Positions 8,933 to 17,145 of a stretch of DNA of 64,000 nucleotides are shown here, piece by piece. Under the pieces are notes generated by a model, which saw only the letters and a program-made list of their open reading frames with translations, was not told the origin of the DNA and did not search any database. How positions within the stretch are numbered: position 1 is the first letter of the stretch; each line of letters begins with the position of its first letter. Origin of the DNA: an uncultured Acidobacteriaceae bacterium. GTDB lineage: Bacteria > Acidobacteriota > Terriglobia > Terriglobales > Acidobacteriaceae. The position numbers and the translations under genes were made by a program. The stretch covers positions 1-64,000 of the forward strand of contig CAIKND010000128.1 in NCBI GenBank assembly GCA_903828675.1, in the 5' to 3' direction.

Positions 8933-10225
8933 GTGAGCGACAGTTTGACACCCGCATCCGTGCGGTCAACTCTCTCCCTGCACAAGCTCGGCGTATTCTG
9001 CGGCCTTGCGGCAGCCGTCTGGCTCGGCACCGCCGAGGCTCCCACCAAACTGGTGAACTCAGGGTTCTCGCCCTTCATCATCTCCATGGGAATGGTAATG
9101 GGCGCATTCGTCGCCCGCTGGACGGTTCCCACGCTCCTGAAGGGAACCGGGTTCCTCTTTCAGGACCTTCGCAGCAAACCTCACCTGATCGTGTGGGCGC
9201 TATTGGCAGGAATGCTGTGGGCCGTGGCCAACACGCTGACGATCTTCGCGGTGCGCAACGTGGGCCTCGCCATCGCTTTCCCGCTGTGGAATACCAATAG
9301 TCTTGTAGGCCTGTTCTGGGGATGGCTGCTCTTCAAAGAACTGCGCGGCTCCGGCGTAAAGGGGTGGGCGAAGGTGCTGGGAGGCGCCTCCGCCATTGTC
9401 GGAGGCGCGGCAATTCTCGCCGTGGCCACCACTCGTCAGTCCGACACGCCGGGTAAGGCTGCCATCGGCATCATGGCTGCACTCGGCGCAGGCGTTCTGC
9501 TCGGCACCATGTATATTCCCTACCGCAAGGCTTACATCAGCGGCATGAACCCGCTCTCTTTTGTTACCATCTTCACCTTTGGCGAACTCGGCACAGTCGC
9601 CCTGCTGACGGCAATCAATACAGGCGGGGCCGTGAATATGTTCGCTGAGTTGCAGCGCGCTCGGCCCATGCTTTTCTGGCCCTTCCTGGGCGGATTCTGC
9701 TGGGTCATCGGTGACCTGTTCCAAAACTTCGCGGCAAAGTATATCGGCATCGGCCGAGGCATCCCTCTGTCGAATACCAACCAGCTTTGGGGATTGGCCT
9801 GGGGCGCATTGGTCTTTGCGGAGCTGTCTGGATTAAGCCCAACTGGCAAACTGCTCGTCTTCGTCGGATCGGGAATCATGATCGCCGGCGCTATCGCCAT
9901 CAGCATGGCTGACCCCGGCGCCTCGGAATTGGTGAACTGGAAATGCGCCATGGACCGGGAGTGCGACCGCTACGGCCTAAACCCAAAAGAAGTGGCAGCG
10001 GTGGTAGCAGGCGACGATCCGCTTGCCGGGCAACCGCACCAACGCCGCTGGTGGGAAGTGCTGGTCATGTGCATAGCGGTCGGGGTCTTTGTCTGGCTCG
10101 CCCTCGGCACCAAGAGTCAGCATCTCGCCATCAGCATGCCCTGGATGATTGTCCTCGTGGCGGGCACGATCGTCCCCCTGGGAGTTTGCGGGACTTTGCT
10201 GTGGCGGCGGACGCGGTTCTCTTAG
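8933..10225 (+). CDS. GRP/RhaT-like sugar transporter, probable inositol uptake
   Basis: Integral membrane protein of 430 aa with about ten hydrophobic spans, of the drug/metabolite transporter superfamily (glucose/ribose porter or RhaT-like branch). Typical segments are LGTAEAPTKLVNSGFSP in the first span, and the repeated half-motifs FPLWNTNSLVGLFWGWLLFKE (around 120-140) and PLSNTNQLWGLAWGALVFAE (around 280-300), which show the internal duplication. The start is a GTG at 8933, five bases after the microprotein stop. A soluble insert of about 50 residues, EWKCAMDRECDRYGL-like, precedes the final spans. As the last gene of the operon it probably imports inositol; the substrate is inferred from context. 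Confidence 0.8.
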   Translation: MSDSLTPASVRSTLSLHKLGVFCGLAAAVWLGTAEAPTKLVNSGFSPFIISMGMVMGAFVARWTVPTLLKGTGFLFQDLRSKPHLIVWALLAGMLWAVANTLTIFAVRNVGLAIAFPLWNTNSLVGLFWGWLLFKELRGSGVKGWAKVLGGASAIVGGAAILAVATTRQSDTPGKAAIGIMAALGAGVLLGTMYIPYRKAYISGMNPLSFVTIFTFGELGTVALLTAINTGGAVNMFAELQRARPMLFWPFLGGFCWVIGDLFQNFAAKYIGIGRGIPLSNTNQLWGLAWGALVFAELSGLSPTGKLLVFVGSGIMIAGAIAISMADPGASELVNWKCAMDRECDRYGLNPKEVAAVVAGDDPLAGQPHQRRWWEVLVMCIAVGVFVWLALGTKSQHLAISMPWMIVLVAGTIVPLGVCGTLLWRRTRFS

Positions 10226-10582
10226 ACTGGGAACATTGGCGCTGGCGTATAAACTGTTTGTTCATAAATAATTACAGTTCTTCCGGGGATGCCTCGAAAG
10301 GGCGTTCCCGGACGAACCGCACTTGACTTGGACCCCAACCCCATGTCTCCCCACCTTTTAGTCCCAATTCCTTTGCGGAGCGATTGCTGAGAGCTTGTTG
10401 TGTTGGCCTCCAGAACGCCCGTTTCTGACGCTAAAGTGTCATTGACGCTATGATTAGGTTACTTTAAGTTACCTGAGTGCGCATATTTAGGGTACTAAGC
10501 CGGATATGCGAACATCAACAACAGGCCTGAGCCGCTTTTCAAAGGATCAAGTAGCGGTCGTCTTCGGGCCCAAGGATGATCG
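10226..10582. other. Intergenic region with a near-palindrome
   Basis: No gene is recognised. GGTTACTTTAAGTTACC at 10457-10473 is a near-perfect inverted repeat (one mismatch) about 110 nt before the next start codon and could be an operator. No clear terminator follows the transporter gene. Confidence 0.35.
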
Positions 10583-11101
10583 ATGATTCTCGTTCCGCTT
10601 GAAATCGCAGCAATCTCCGCAATCGCGGCTAGCCTTTATCGCTTCAGAGCAAGTGCGCGCCGCCGCAATGCCCAGTCGTGGGAGTCGCTTGTGGCCCGGT
10701 TGCGCCTGGACTGGGATGCCCGCGAGGTGAGTGAGCAATTTCTTCGCGGGGAAGTGCAGAATGCTACACCGCAGGAAAAGTGGCAACGCATGCAGGGCGC
10801 CAAGGGCCTCTGCGCGATGTACCAGAACGCCAGCGTAATGCTGGAAATGGCCGACTATGCCGCCAGAAACAACCGCGCAGTCGATAGCGAATTGATCGCT
10901 GTACTGCGCAAGGACGCCTTGAAGATCCGCGCTTGCGTTCTGATGGCTCTGGTGCAGTACGCCTTCAGCCAGGTAAATGAGAGCATCTGCAAGAATGCAA
11001 TCCGCGCCGCGTCAATGTACTCGGGAATGACTGTCCATATGGCACAACTGCTGCAGGTCAACGACGGCGGTCTGGTTCCCAATTTCGTAAGCGCGATGTA
11101 G
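10583..11101 (+). CDS. Hypothetical protein with N-terminal membrane segment
   Basis: A 172-aa protein of unknown function. The first 20 residues (VPLEIAAISAIAASLY) are hydrophobic and followed by a strongly basic stretch (RFRASARRRN), suggesting a membrane anchor with the rest in the cytoplasm. The remainder is predicted helical, with a central segment rich in Ala, Met and Lys and no catalytic motif that I can name. AAGGA 9 nt before the ATG supports the start. The gene stands alone and is followed by a good terminator. I do not recognise a domain. Confidence 0.65.
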   Translation: MILVPLEIAAISAIAASLYRFRASARRRNAQSWESLVARLRLDWDAREVSEQFLRGEVQNATPQEKWQRMQGAKGLCAMYQNASVMLEMADYAARNNRAVDSELIAVLRKDALKIRACVLMALVQYAFSQVNESICKNAIRAASMYSGMTVHMAQLLQVNDGGLVPNFVSAM

Positions 11102-11117
11102 AGGCTTCCCTTCCGCA

Positions 11118-11153
11118 AATGAACCCCGGCCCCGGTCGGGGTTTCATTTTTAC
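11118..11153 (+). terminator. Rho-independent terminator
   Basis: A G+C-rich stem (GAACCCCG paired with CGGGGTTTC) followed by ATTTTTA lies about 20 nt after the stop of the hypothetical gene. Confidence 0.65.
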
Positions 11154-11308
11154 TGGCCCCGGCAGGTTTGGCTTTGCCTAGCCCGGAATCGGGATCACCC
11201 GGCCCCGTTCCAGTTTTCGACAGCAAAGCCTGGTCAAGCGATGCGGAACCGGTCCCTCACGCGGTAACATTCAATGAAGTCCATATTCGAGAAAAAGGAA
11301 CCCTTTCA

Positions 11309-12217
11309 ATGAAATCCACGACATCTCCCACCCTTCTCATCCTAGCCGCTGGAATGGGCAGCCGATATGGTGGCCTGAAGCAAATTGAGCCGGTTGGCCC
11401 GGGCGGCGAAACCATCATCGACTATTCCATCTACGACGCTCTTCGCGCCGGATTTGGCAAGCTGGTGTTCGTCATCCGCAAGGACATTGAGCAGGCGTTC
11501 AAAGAGACCGTGGGCGCTCGGTTTGAAAAGCGCGTCCCGGTCGAATACGTCCTTCAGGAACTCGACAAAATTCCGGCGGCGTTTCAGGTGCCTGCAGGGC
11601 GCACCAAGCCGTGGGGGACGACGCAGGCAATTCTTATGGCCGCAGACGTCATTCACGAGCCTTTTGCCGTGATCAATGCCGATGATTTCTATGGTGAGCA
11701 GGGCTACCGGCTGCTGGCTCAGCACCTGCAGTCCGGCACGGCGGATTACGCAATGGTGGGATTTGTTCTGAGCAATACGCTCTCTGATTTCGGCACGGTG
11801 GCGCGCGGAATCTGCCAGGTGAGCAGCGAAAACTACCTTGAAGGCGTTGTCGAACTGACCAGCATCGGACGCGATGGAGATCATGCCAAAAACACGGCTT
11901 CAGATGGCCAGGTAACTGTCCTGAATGGCGACGAGCCGGTATCAATGAACATGTGGGGATTCACTCCTGAGGTCTTTGGGCTGTTGCAGGGGCGATTTGA
12001 GAAGTTCCTTGCCCAGAGCGGCACGGAGATGAAGAGCGAATGCTACATTCCCAGCACCGTCAACGAGTTGGTTGCAGACGGGAAGGCTCGTGTAAAGGTA
12101 CTGCGCACGAATGACGCGTGGTTTGGCGTCACATATCGCGAGGACCATGCGCGAGTTGTGGAAAGCGTCCGCCGACTTATTCACGAAGGAACCTATCCTG
12201 AAAGCCTCTGGTCATGA
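11309..12217 (+). CDS. Sugar-1-phosphate nucleotidyltransferase (GalU-like)
   Basis: Nucleotidyltransferase of 302 aa that would activate a hexose- or HexNAc-1-phosphate with UTP. The signature LAAGMGSRYGGLKQ (Gly-rich loop with Arg) is at residues 12-25, followed by KPWGTTQAIL and the metal-binding aspartates in VINADDFYG. I start at the ATG at 11309; the frame is open to 11168 with no family similarity there. Its stop overlaps the start of the next gene, a NahK-like kinase (ATGA), so kinase and nucleotidyltransferase probably act in sequence to make a UDP-sugar. The exact sugar is not readable from the sequence. Confidence 0.8.
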   Translation: MKSTTSPTLLILAAGMGSRYGGLKQIEPVGPGGETIIDYSIYDALRAGFGKLVFVIRKDIEQAFKETVGARFEKRVPVEYVLQELDKIPAAFQVPAGRTKPWGTTQAILMAADVIHEPFAVINADDFYGEQGYRLLAQHLQSGTADYAMVGFVLSNTLSDFGTVARGICQVSSENYLEGVVELTSIGRDGDHAKNTASDGQVTVLNGDEPVSMNMWGFTPEVFGLLQGRFEKFLAQSGTEMKSECYIPSTVNELVADGKARVKVLRTNDAWFGVTYREDHARVVESVRRLIHEGTYPESLWS

Positions 12218-13302
12218 ACCCGGAGCCCAATGTGGGCGCCGTTGCGCGCCAATTCCAAATAGAAGGCGAATTCTCCAGCGCCGCACCTTACGGCAGTGGC
12301 CACATCAACGATACCTACCGCGTTTTTTTCGATCAGGCGGGCTTGCAGGTGCGCAAAATTTTGCAGCGCATCAATAGCAAGGTATTCAAGAACCCGGTCG
12401 CCCTCATGGAGAACATCCAGCGCGTGACATCGCATCTTGCCGCGCAGGTGGCTGGCGATCCGGACAGCAACCGGCGTGTTCTCTCGCTGATTGAGGCGCG
12501 TGACGGGCGCGCCTGGCATGTGGATGAGGAGGGCAGCCATTGGCGTGCCTATCACTTCATCGATAGGGCGCGGACCTACGATGCCATCGAGTCCCCGGAC
12601 CAGGCGTACCAGGCTGCCAAGGCGTTTGGGCATTTTCAGCAGATGCTCACCGGCCTGCCCGCGCCGCGTTTGCACGATACCATTCCGGACTTCCACCACA
12701 CGCCCAAACGCTTTCTAGCGTTGGAACGGGCAATAGCAGCGGACGTTGCGGGCCGCGCCCTCCTGGCCAAGCCGGAGATTGAATTCGCCCTCGCGCACAA
12801 GTCCATCACCACTGTCTTGCTGGATGCAAACTTGCCGGAGCGCGTCACCCACAACGACACCAAGTTCAACAACGTGATGCTCGACGATGCCACCGGCGAA
12901 GGCATCTGCGTGATTGACCTTGACACCGTGATGCCCGGACTGGCGCTATATGATTTCGGCGACATGGTGCGCACGGCGACGAGTCCGGCAAAGGAAGACG
13001 AGCAGGACCTGTCCCTGGTGAACATGCAGTTCCCCATGTTTGAAGCGCTGGTGCGCGGTTACCTGGCCTCGACAGGGGCTTTCCTGACCAAAGAAGAAAA
13101 GCAGTTCCTCGCTTTCTCCGGCAAATTGATCACGTTCGAAATCGGCATCCGCTTCCTGACGGACTATCTGGCAGGCGACGCCTATTTCAAGGTGCATCGC
13201 GAAGGGCACAACCTGGACCGCTGCAAGACGCAATTCAAGCTGGTCGAGTCTATCGAACAGCAGGAAGAGCGAATGCAGAACCTCGTGCAGTCGATAGCCT
13301 AG
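12214..13302 (+). CDS. N-acetylhexosamine 1-kinase-like phosphotransferase (NahK-like)
   Basis: Aminoglycoside-phosphotransferase-fold kinase (362 aa) closely resembling NahK, which phosphorylates GlcNAc or GalNAc at the anomeric carbon. Shared features are PYGSGHINDTY near the N-terminus, the catalytic loop VTHNDTKFNNVMLD with its Asp and Asn, the metal-binding IDLDTVMPG, and YDFGDMVR. The C-terminal part (GIRFLTDYLAGDAYF, then HNLDRCKTQFKLV) also follows NahK. It is translationally coupled to the nucleotidyltransferase upstream. Together they would convert scavenged N-acetylhexosamine into a UDP-sugar. Substrate preference between GlcNAc and GalNAc is open. Confidence 0.82.
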   Translation: MNPEPNVGAVARQFQIEGEFSSAAPYGSGHINDTYRVFFDQAGLQVRKILQRINSKVFKNPVALMENIQRVTSHLAAQVAGDPDSNRRVLSLIEARDGRAWHVDEEGSHWRAYHFIDRARTYDAIESPDQAYQAAKAFGHFQQMLTGLPAPRLHDTIPDFHHTPKRFLALERAIAADVAGRALLAKPEIEFALAHKSITTVLLDANLPERVTHNDTKFNNVMLDDATGEGICVIDLDTVMPGLALYDFGDMVRTATSPAKEDEQDLSLVNMQFPMFEALVRGYLASTGAFLTKEEKQFLAFSGKLITFEIGIRFLTDYLAGDAYFKVHREGHNLDRCKTQFKLVESIEQQEERMQNLVQSIA

Positions 13303-13417
13303 AGTGCAACGATCTGCGGGCCTGGGCAATCCGCAAAATGGCTTTCCCGCCTTGCAGGCATTCCCTGGGCTGGGTATCGTTGTTTAAGCAGCTTGAGTAC
13401 CTCCCGGGACGACATTA

Positions 13418-14860
13418 ATGGAAGTTCTAAAACGGCTTTTCGAGCAGCATTACCAGTTACCGGCCGAGCGGGTGCAACCGCTTCAGGGCCAACTTGGCGG
13501 CTCCGGGCGAGCCATCATCCGGCTCGCTGGCGGCGGATTCAGCGCCATTGGGATTCTGTATCCGGTACGGGAGGAGAATGTAGCTTTCCTTGAGTTCTCA
13601 AGGCATTTTCGCGACCGTGGAATGCCGGTACCGGAGATTTATGCGGAAGACTTGAGCCAGGGGGCGTACCTCGAAGAAGATTTGGGTGACACAACCCTTT
13701 TCGAATTCCTCGGCAGGAATCGCACCGGCGATGTTATCGCTCAGCCGGCAATTGAAGCCTATCGCAAAGTAGTAGCGGCATTGCCGCGTTTCCAAATCGA
13801 AGCTGGACGCGATTTGAATTACAAGATGTGCTATCCGCGCGCGAGCTTCGACCGCCAATCCATCACGTGGGATCTGAACTATTTCAAGTATTACTTTCTG
13901 CGACTCGCCGGCATACCATTCAACGAGCAGGCACTTGAAGTCGATTTCAGCCGGTTGACGAAGTTTCTGTTGGGCGCGAGCCACGATTACTTTCTCTACC
14001 GGGATTTCCAATCGCGTAATGTAATGTTGCGCGACGGGCAGCCGTTTTTTCTGGATTACCAGGGCGGCCGCAAAGGTGCGCTGCAATACGACATCGCTTC
14101 ACTGCTCTACGACGGCAAGGCCGATCTGCCGCCGGAGCTGCGCCAGGAACTGCTTGACTACTATCTCGACTGCGCGGGAAGATTCATCGACCTCAAGCGC
14201 GAATCGTTCATGGAGCACTATTACGCGTATGTTTACGTCCGCATCCTGCAGGCGCTCGGCGCTTATGGCTTCCGCGGATTTTACGAGCGCAAAGCCCATT
14301 TTCTGCAGAGTGTGCCTTACGCGCTGAAGAACCTGCGCTGGCTGGCTCACAACGTAAAGTTGCCCATTGCCCTGCCGGCCCTGATGGACGCACTGCAGGA
14401 TATGTTGGGATCGGAAAAATTGCGGGGGTTGGCTGCTTCCACTGAGGCCTTGACTGTGCGGATTTTCAGCTTCAGCTTTCACAATGAAATTCCAGCCGAT
14501 GAGACAGGAAACGGCGGCGGCTTTGTCTTCGATGCACGCAGCCTGCCTAATCCTGGACGTGAAGAACGATTTAAGCAACTCACCGGCAAGGACGAGCCTG
14601 TAATGGAGTATCTCAAGCAGCAGGAGAGCGTGCACCAGTATCTTGCGAACGTTCTGTCTCTTGTGGATGCAAGCGTGAGTGGCTATCAGCTCCGCGGCTT
14701 TAAACACCTTATGGTCTCGTTTGGCTGCACCGGTGGCCAGCACCGCTCCGTCTACCTGGCGGAGCAGTTGGCAAAACATTTGCGCGGCGTCAACGGGGTA
14801 GAAGTGGTTATCCGGCACATTGAACAAGAGAAACGCAATTTGGAGAAGATAGGCCAGTGA
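13418..14860 (+). CDS. AmgK-like sugar kinase fused to RapZ C-terminal domain
   Basis: A 480-aa two-domain protein. Residues 1 to about 335 are an aminoglycoside-phosphotransferase-like kinase similar to AmgK, the anomeric MurNAc/GlcNAc kinase of peptidoglycan recycling: nucleotide loop QLGGSGRAIIRL, catalytic loop LYRDFQSRNVMLRDG, and metal site FLDYQGGRKG. Residues about 345-480 match the C-terminal domain of RapZ, including FVFDARSLPNPG and the hallmark FGCTGGQHRSVYLAE. In enterobacteria that RapZ domain senses glucosamine-6-phosphate and binds the small RNA GlmZ; the RapZ N-terminal ATPase is absent here. The gene ends in a GTGA overlap with the MurU-like gene. The fusion suggests a kinase tuned by an amino-sugar ligand; this regulatory role is inference. 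Confidence 0.85.
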   Translation: MEVLKRLFEQHYQLPAERVQPLQGQLGGSGRAIIRLAGGGFSAIGILYPVREENVAFLEFSRHFRDRGMPVPEIYAEDLSQGAYLEEDLGDTTLFEFLGRNRTGDVIAQPAIEAYRKVVAALPRFQIEAGRDLNYKMCYPRASFDRQSITWDLNYFKYYFLRLAGIPFNEQALEVDFSRLTKFLLGASHDYFLYRDFQSRNVMLRDGQPFFLDYQGGRKGALQYDIASLLYDGKADLPPELRQELLDYYLDCAGRFIDLKRESFMEHYYAYVYVRILQALGAYGFRGFYERKAHFLQSVPYALKNLRWLAHNVKLPIALPALMDALQDMLGSEKLRGLAASTEALTVRIFSFSFHNEIPADETGNGGGFVFDARSLPNPGREERFKQLTGKDEPVMEYLKQQESVHQYLANVLSLVDASVSGYQLRGFKHLMVSFGCTGGQHRSVYLAEQLAKHLRGVNGVEVVIRHIEQEKRNLEKIGQ

Positions 14861-15639
14861 AGGCCATGATTCTAGCCGCAGGCCTGGGCACACGCCTGCG
14901 CCCCCTCACTGATGACCGACCCAAGGCATTGGTAACCGTGGCGGGCCGTACGCTGCTGGAGATCGCCCTCGACCGTCTGCGCGCCTTTGGCGTGCACGAG
15001 GTAATCGTTAACACGCATCACTACGCCGACATGATTGTCGATTACTTGAAGGCCAACGGCAACTTCGGTATGCGTATTGAAATCTCGCGCGAGCAAGCTC
15101 TTCTCGACACTGGCGGCGGCTTGAAACATGCCGCGCATTTCTTTTTGGATTCCAGCGAGAGTTCGCAAGAGCCGTTCATTCTTTACAACGTCGATGTCCT
15201 CAGCACCATCGATCTGGGGCGGATGGTGCGCTTTCATACAGAACACGCCGCGCTCGCCACCCTGGCCGTTCAAAAGCGGGAGACTTCGCGTTATTTACTG
15301 TTCGACGAGGATGGTCAACTCTGTGGCCGCCGGGCCGGGCGTGATGCAGAGGTTGAGTTGCTTCGCTCCGCCCCTGAGGTGCAAGCGTTGGCATTTTCAG
15401 GCATCCACGTCCTGTCTCCCCGCATCTTTGCGAAGATGGCAGATGAAGGCGCCTTTTCCATCATCGCCACTTATATGCATCTCGCGACTCAGGGAGAAAA
15501 GATCCTCGCTTTTCGCGCCGATAAATATTATTGGCGCGATCTCGGGCGTCCGGAGAGCATTTTGCAGGCTTCCTATGATCTAGTTAGCGGCATTTGCACT
15601 GGATTTGATGCGGAAAATGGAGAGATCACGTTACCATAA
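14857..15639 (+). CDS. MurU-like nucleotidyltransferase
   Basis: NTP-transferase of 260 aa, resembling MurU, which joins UTP to N-acetylmuramate alpha-1-phosphate to give UDP-MurNAc and bypass de novo MurNAc synthesis. The N-terminal signature AMILAAGLGTRLRPLTDDRPKAL is nearly ideal for the family, followed by LLDTGGGLKHA and the metal-binding NVDVLS. The GTG start at 14857 overlaps the preceding stop; an ATG three codons later is an alternative. It pairs with the AmgK-like kinase as AmgK-MurU does in pseudomonads. It is about 35 residues longer than MurU, so a mannose- or glucose-1-phosphate enzyme cannot be excluded. Confidence 0.8.
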   Translation: MKAMILAAGLGTRLRPLTDDRPKALVTVAGRTLLEIALDRLRAFGVHEVIVNTHHYADMIVDYLKANGNFGMRIEISREQALLDTGGGLKHAAHFFLDSSESSQEPFILYNVDVLSTIDLGRMVRFHTEHAALATLAVQKRETSRYLLFDEDGQLCGRRAGRDAEVELLRSAPEVQALAFSGIHVLSPRIFAKMADEGAFSIIATYMHLATQGEKILAFRADKYYWRDLGRPESILQASYDLVSGICTGFDAENGEITLP

Positions 15640-15726
15640 CCTACTTTTATTTCAACATTTAGCTTGACAATTTGGACAAATTTACTCTACTTTAAGGCTA
15701 CGCGCTACCCCTTTCACTGTATTAGC

Positions 15727-15751
15727 CAAGCCCTCTCATTTCAGAGGGGGC
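15727..15751. terminator. Hairpin after the amino-sugar cassette
   Basis: AGCCCTCT and AGAGGGGGCT form a short stem around a 6-nt loop. It lies about 90 nt after the murU-like stop; no T run follows on the plus strand, so termination is uncertain. Confidence 0.35.
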
Positions 15752-15783
15752 TCGCACCTCCAGAGCAATCTCAAATCTTCAAC

Positions 15784-15804
15784 GATCGCCGGTAACCGGC
15801 GATC
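15784..15804. promoter_or_regulatory. Perfect palindrome upstream of the SRAP gene
   Basis: GATCGCCGGT, one central base, then ACCGGCGATC: 10-bp arms with no mismatch, 28 nt before the SRAP start codon. It may be an operator or an mRNA hairpin near the ribosome site. It does not look like a LexA box. Confidence 0.5.
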
Positions 15805-15831
15805 TGCGTGGACGCGTTATGCTGGGTTGAT

Positions 15832-16515
15832 ATGTGCGGTCGTTTTGCCCGTCGATCAACTCAAGAGGTCCTTGCCGACTGGTTCGGTGTCGAGCTTGAG
15901 GATATGCCGTGGTTCGCCCCCAGCTACAACGTGGCACCGCAGAGCGTTCAGCCGATCGTGCGACTAAGCCGTGACACGGGCACCAGGGAGTTTGCCCTCA
16001 TGCGCTGGGGGCTGGTGCCCTTTTGGGCGATGGACGCGAAGTTCGGCTACTCCACCATCAACGCACGCGCTGAAGAGGTCGCATCGAAACCAGCCTACCG
16101 TGAGGCACTCAAAAGGCGGCGCTGCCTGGTGCCGGCCGATGCCTTTTACGAGTGGCAACGCCTGGATGCAAAGACGAAACAGCCCTATGCTATTGCGCTC
16201 AAGAGTGGGGAGCCGTATGCCTTTGCGGGTTTGTGGGAGCATTGGCAGCCGAAAGAAGGCGAGCCACTTGAGACCTTTACTGTCTTGACCACGGATCCGA
16301 ACGCTGTCATGGAGCGAATCCACAACCGAATGCCGGTCATCCTTGAGCCCCAGGACTATGCCCGTTGGCTGGAACCGGGCGACCCGGCACAGCCTCCAGT
16401 CGATTTGCTTCGCCCCTACTCCGCCGAAAAGATGGAGGCCTGGCCGGTCAGTGAACGAGTAGGCAATGTGCGAAACAACGATCCCGAATTACTGGGGCAA
16501 CAGACCGCCGGTTAA
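15832..16515 (+). CDS. SOS response-associated peptidase family protein (SRAP, YedK/HMCES)
   Basis: SRAP protein of 227 aa that forms a covalent link with abasic sites in single-stranded DNA, shielding them during repair. The start is set at 15832 so that Cys2 follows the initiator Met (MCGRFA); Cys2 becomes the reactive N-terminal residue after Met removal. Other family residues are present: NVAPQ, WGLVPFW, INARAEEV (Asn, Arg and Glu of the active site) and the histidine in IHNRMPVIL. A longer frame from 15808 would destroy the exposed Cys, so it is rejected. The gene is monocistronic and its stop almost touches the stop of the convergent HD gene. Confidence 0.93.
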   Translation: MCGRFARRSTQEVLADWFGVELEDMPWFAPSYNVAPQSVQPIVRLSRDTGTREFALMRWGLVPFWAMDAKFGYSTINARAEEVASKPAYREALKRRRCLVPADAFYEWQRLDAKTKQPYAIALKSGEPYAFAGLWEHWQPKEGEPLETFTVLTTDPNAVMERIHNRMPVILEPQDYARWLEPGDPAQPPVDLLRPYSAEKMEAWPVSERVGNVRNNDPELLGQQTAG

Positions 16516-16518
16516 TTC

Positions 16519-17145
16519 TCACTGGGACTCACCCGCAGAAACCTGCGTGAGTTCGGCGATAACCCGCTCAAGTTCATCCACGATACGGCCGCCTCCAGAT
16601 GCTTTGAAAACTTCCACCAGGGCGTTGAAGTACCATAGCTGGTCTTTCCGGGCGCGTTTGAAGCGTTTCCAGATCTCAGGCCCGATCTCGCGGTAATCTT
16701 CGAGGATGGCTCGTGCATTGTAGAGTTTGTCGGCCACTGAGATGAGCTTCACGTCCGCCGGCTCTTCTCGAAGCCGTTCGATGTAGGCTTCCTTGCGCTG
16801 CTCCCACGGTTCTTTGTCGCCGGAGTCGCCTGAAAAGCTGTCGGTGAGTCCCTCCACCATTCGCGCCACATTCGGACCGAAGTTCTGCTTTATATCTTCC
16901 AATCGCGGCCATCCGCCGTGGTCTTCAACGGCGTCATGAAGCAGGGCGGCGATCACCATGTCTTCCGTCACGGGCACCCCGGCATGACCAGCCTCTCCCA
17001 TAACCAGAGATGCGACGCCGAGAAGATGCGCCATGTAGGGAATGTCGGTCCCTTTGCGCCGCTCTATATGAAGGTGACGCCCATAATCCACTGCGCTGGT
17101 AAACCTGCCGGTGAGGCAAAGCTGTCCACTTTGAAGGTTGTTCAT
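16519..17145 (-). CDS. HD-domain hydrolase resembling small alarmone hydrolases
   Basis: A 208-aa single-domain HD phosphohydrolase. Metal ligands are visible in order: H in YMAHLLGVA, the HD pair in ALLHDAVEDHGG, and the distal D in ISVADKLYNARAIL. This arrangement, with the following LYNAR, is that of the (p)ppGpp hydrolase domain of SpoT and of stand-alone alarmone hydrolases (Mesh1-like). No synthetase, TGS or ACT domain is attached. It could lower (p)ppGpp or hydrolyse another nucleotide. The gene is convergent with the SRAP gene, with only three bases between stops. Confidence 0.8.
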   Translation of the reverse strand: MNNLQSGQLCLTGRFTSAVDYGRHLHIERRKGTDIPYMAHLLGVASLVMGEAGHAGVPVTEDMVIAALLHDAVEDHGGWPRLEDIKQNFGPNVARMVEGLTDSFSGDSGDKEPWEQRKEAYIERLREEPADVKLISVADKLYNARAILEDYREIGPEIWKRFKRARKDQLWYFNALVEVFKASGGGRIVDELERVIAELTQVSAGESQ

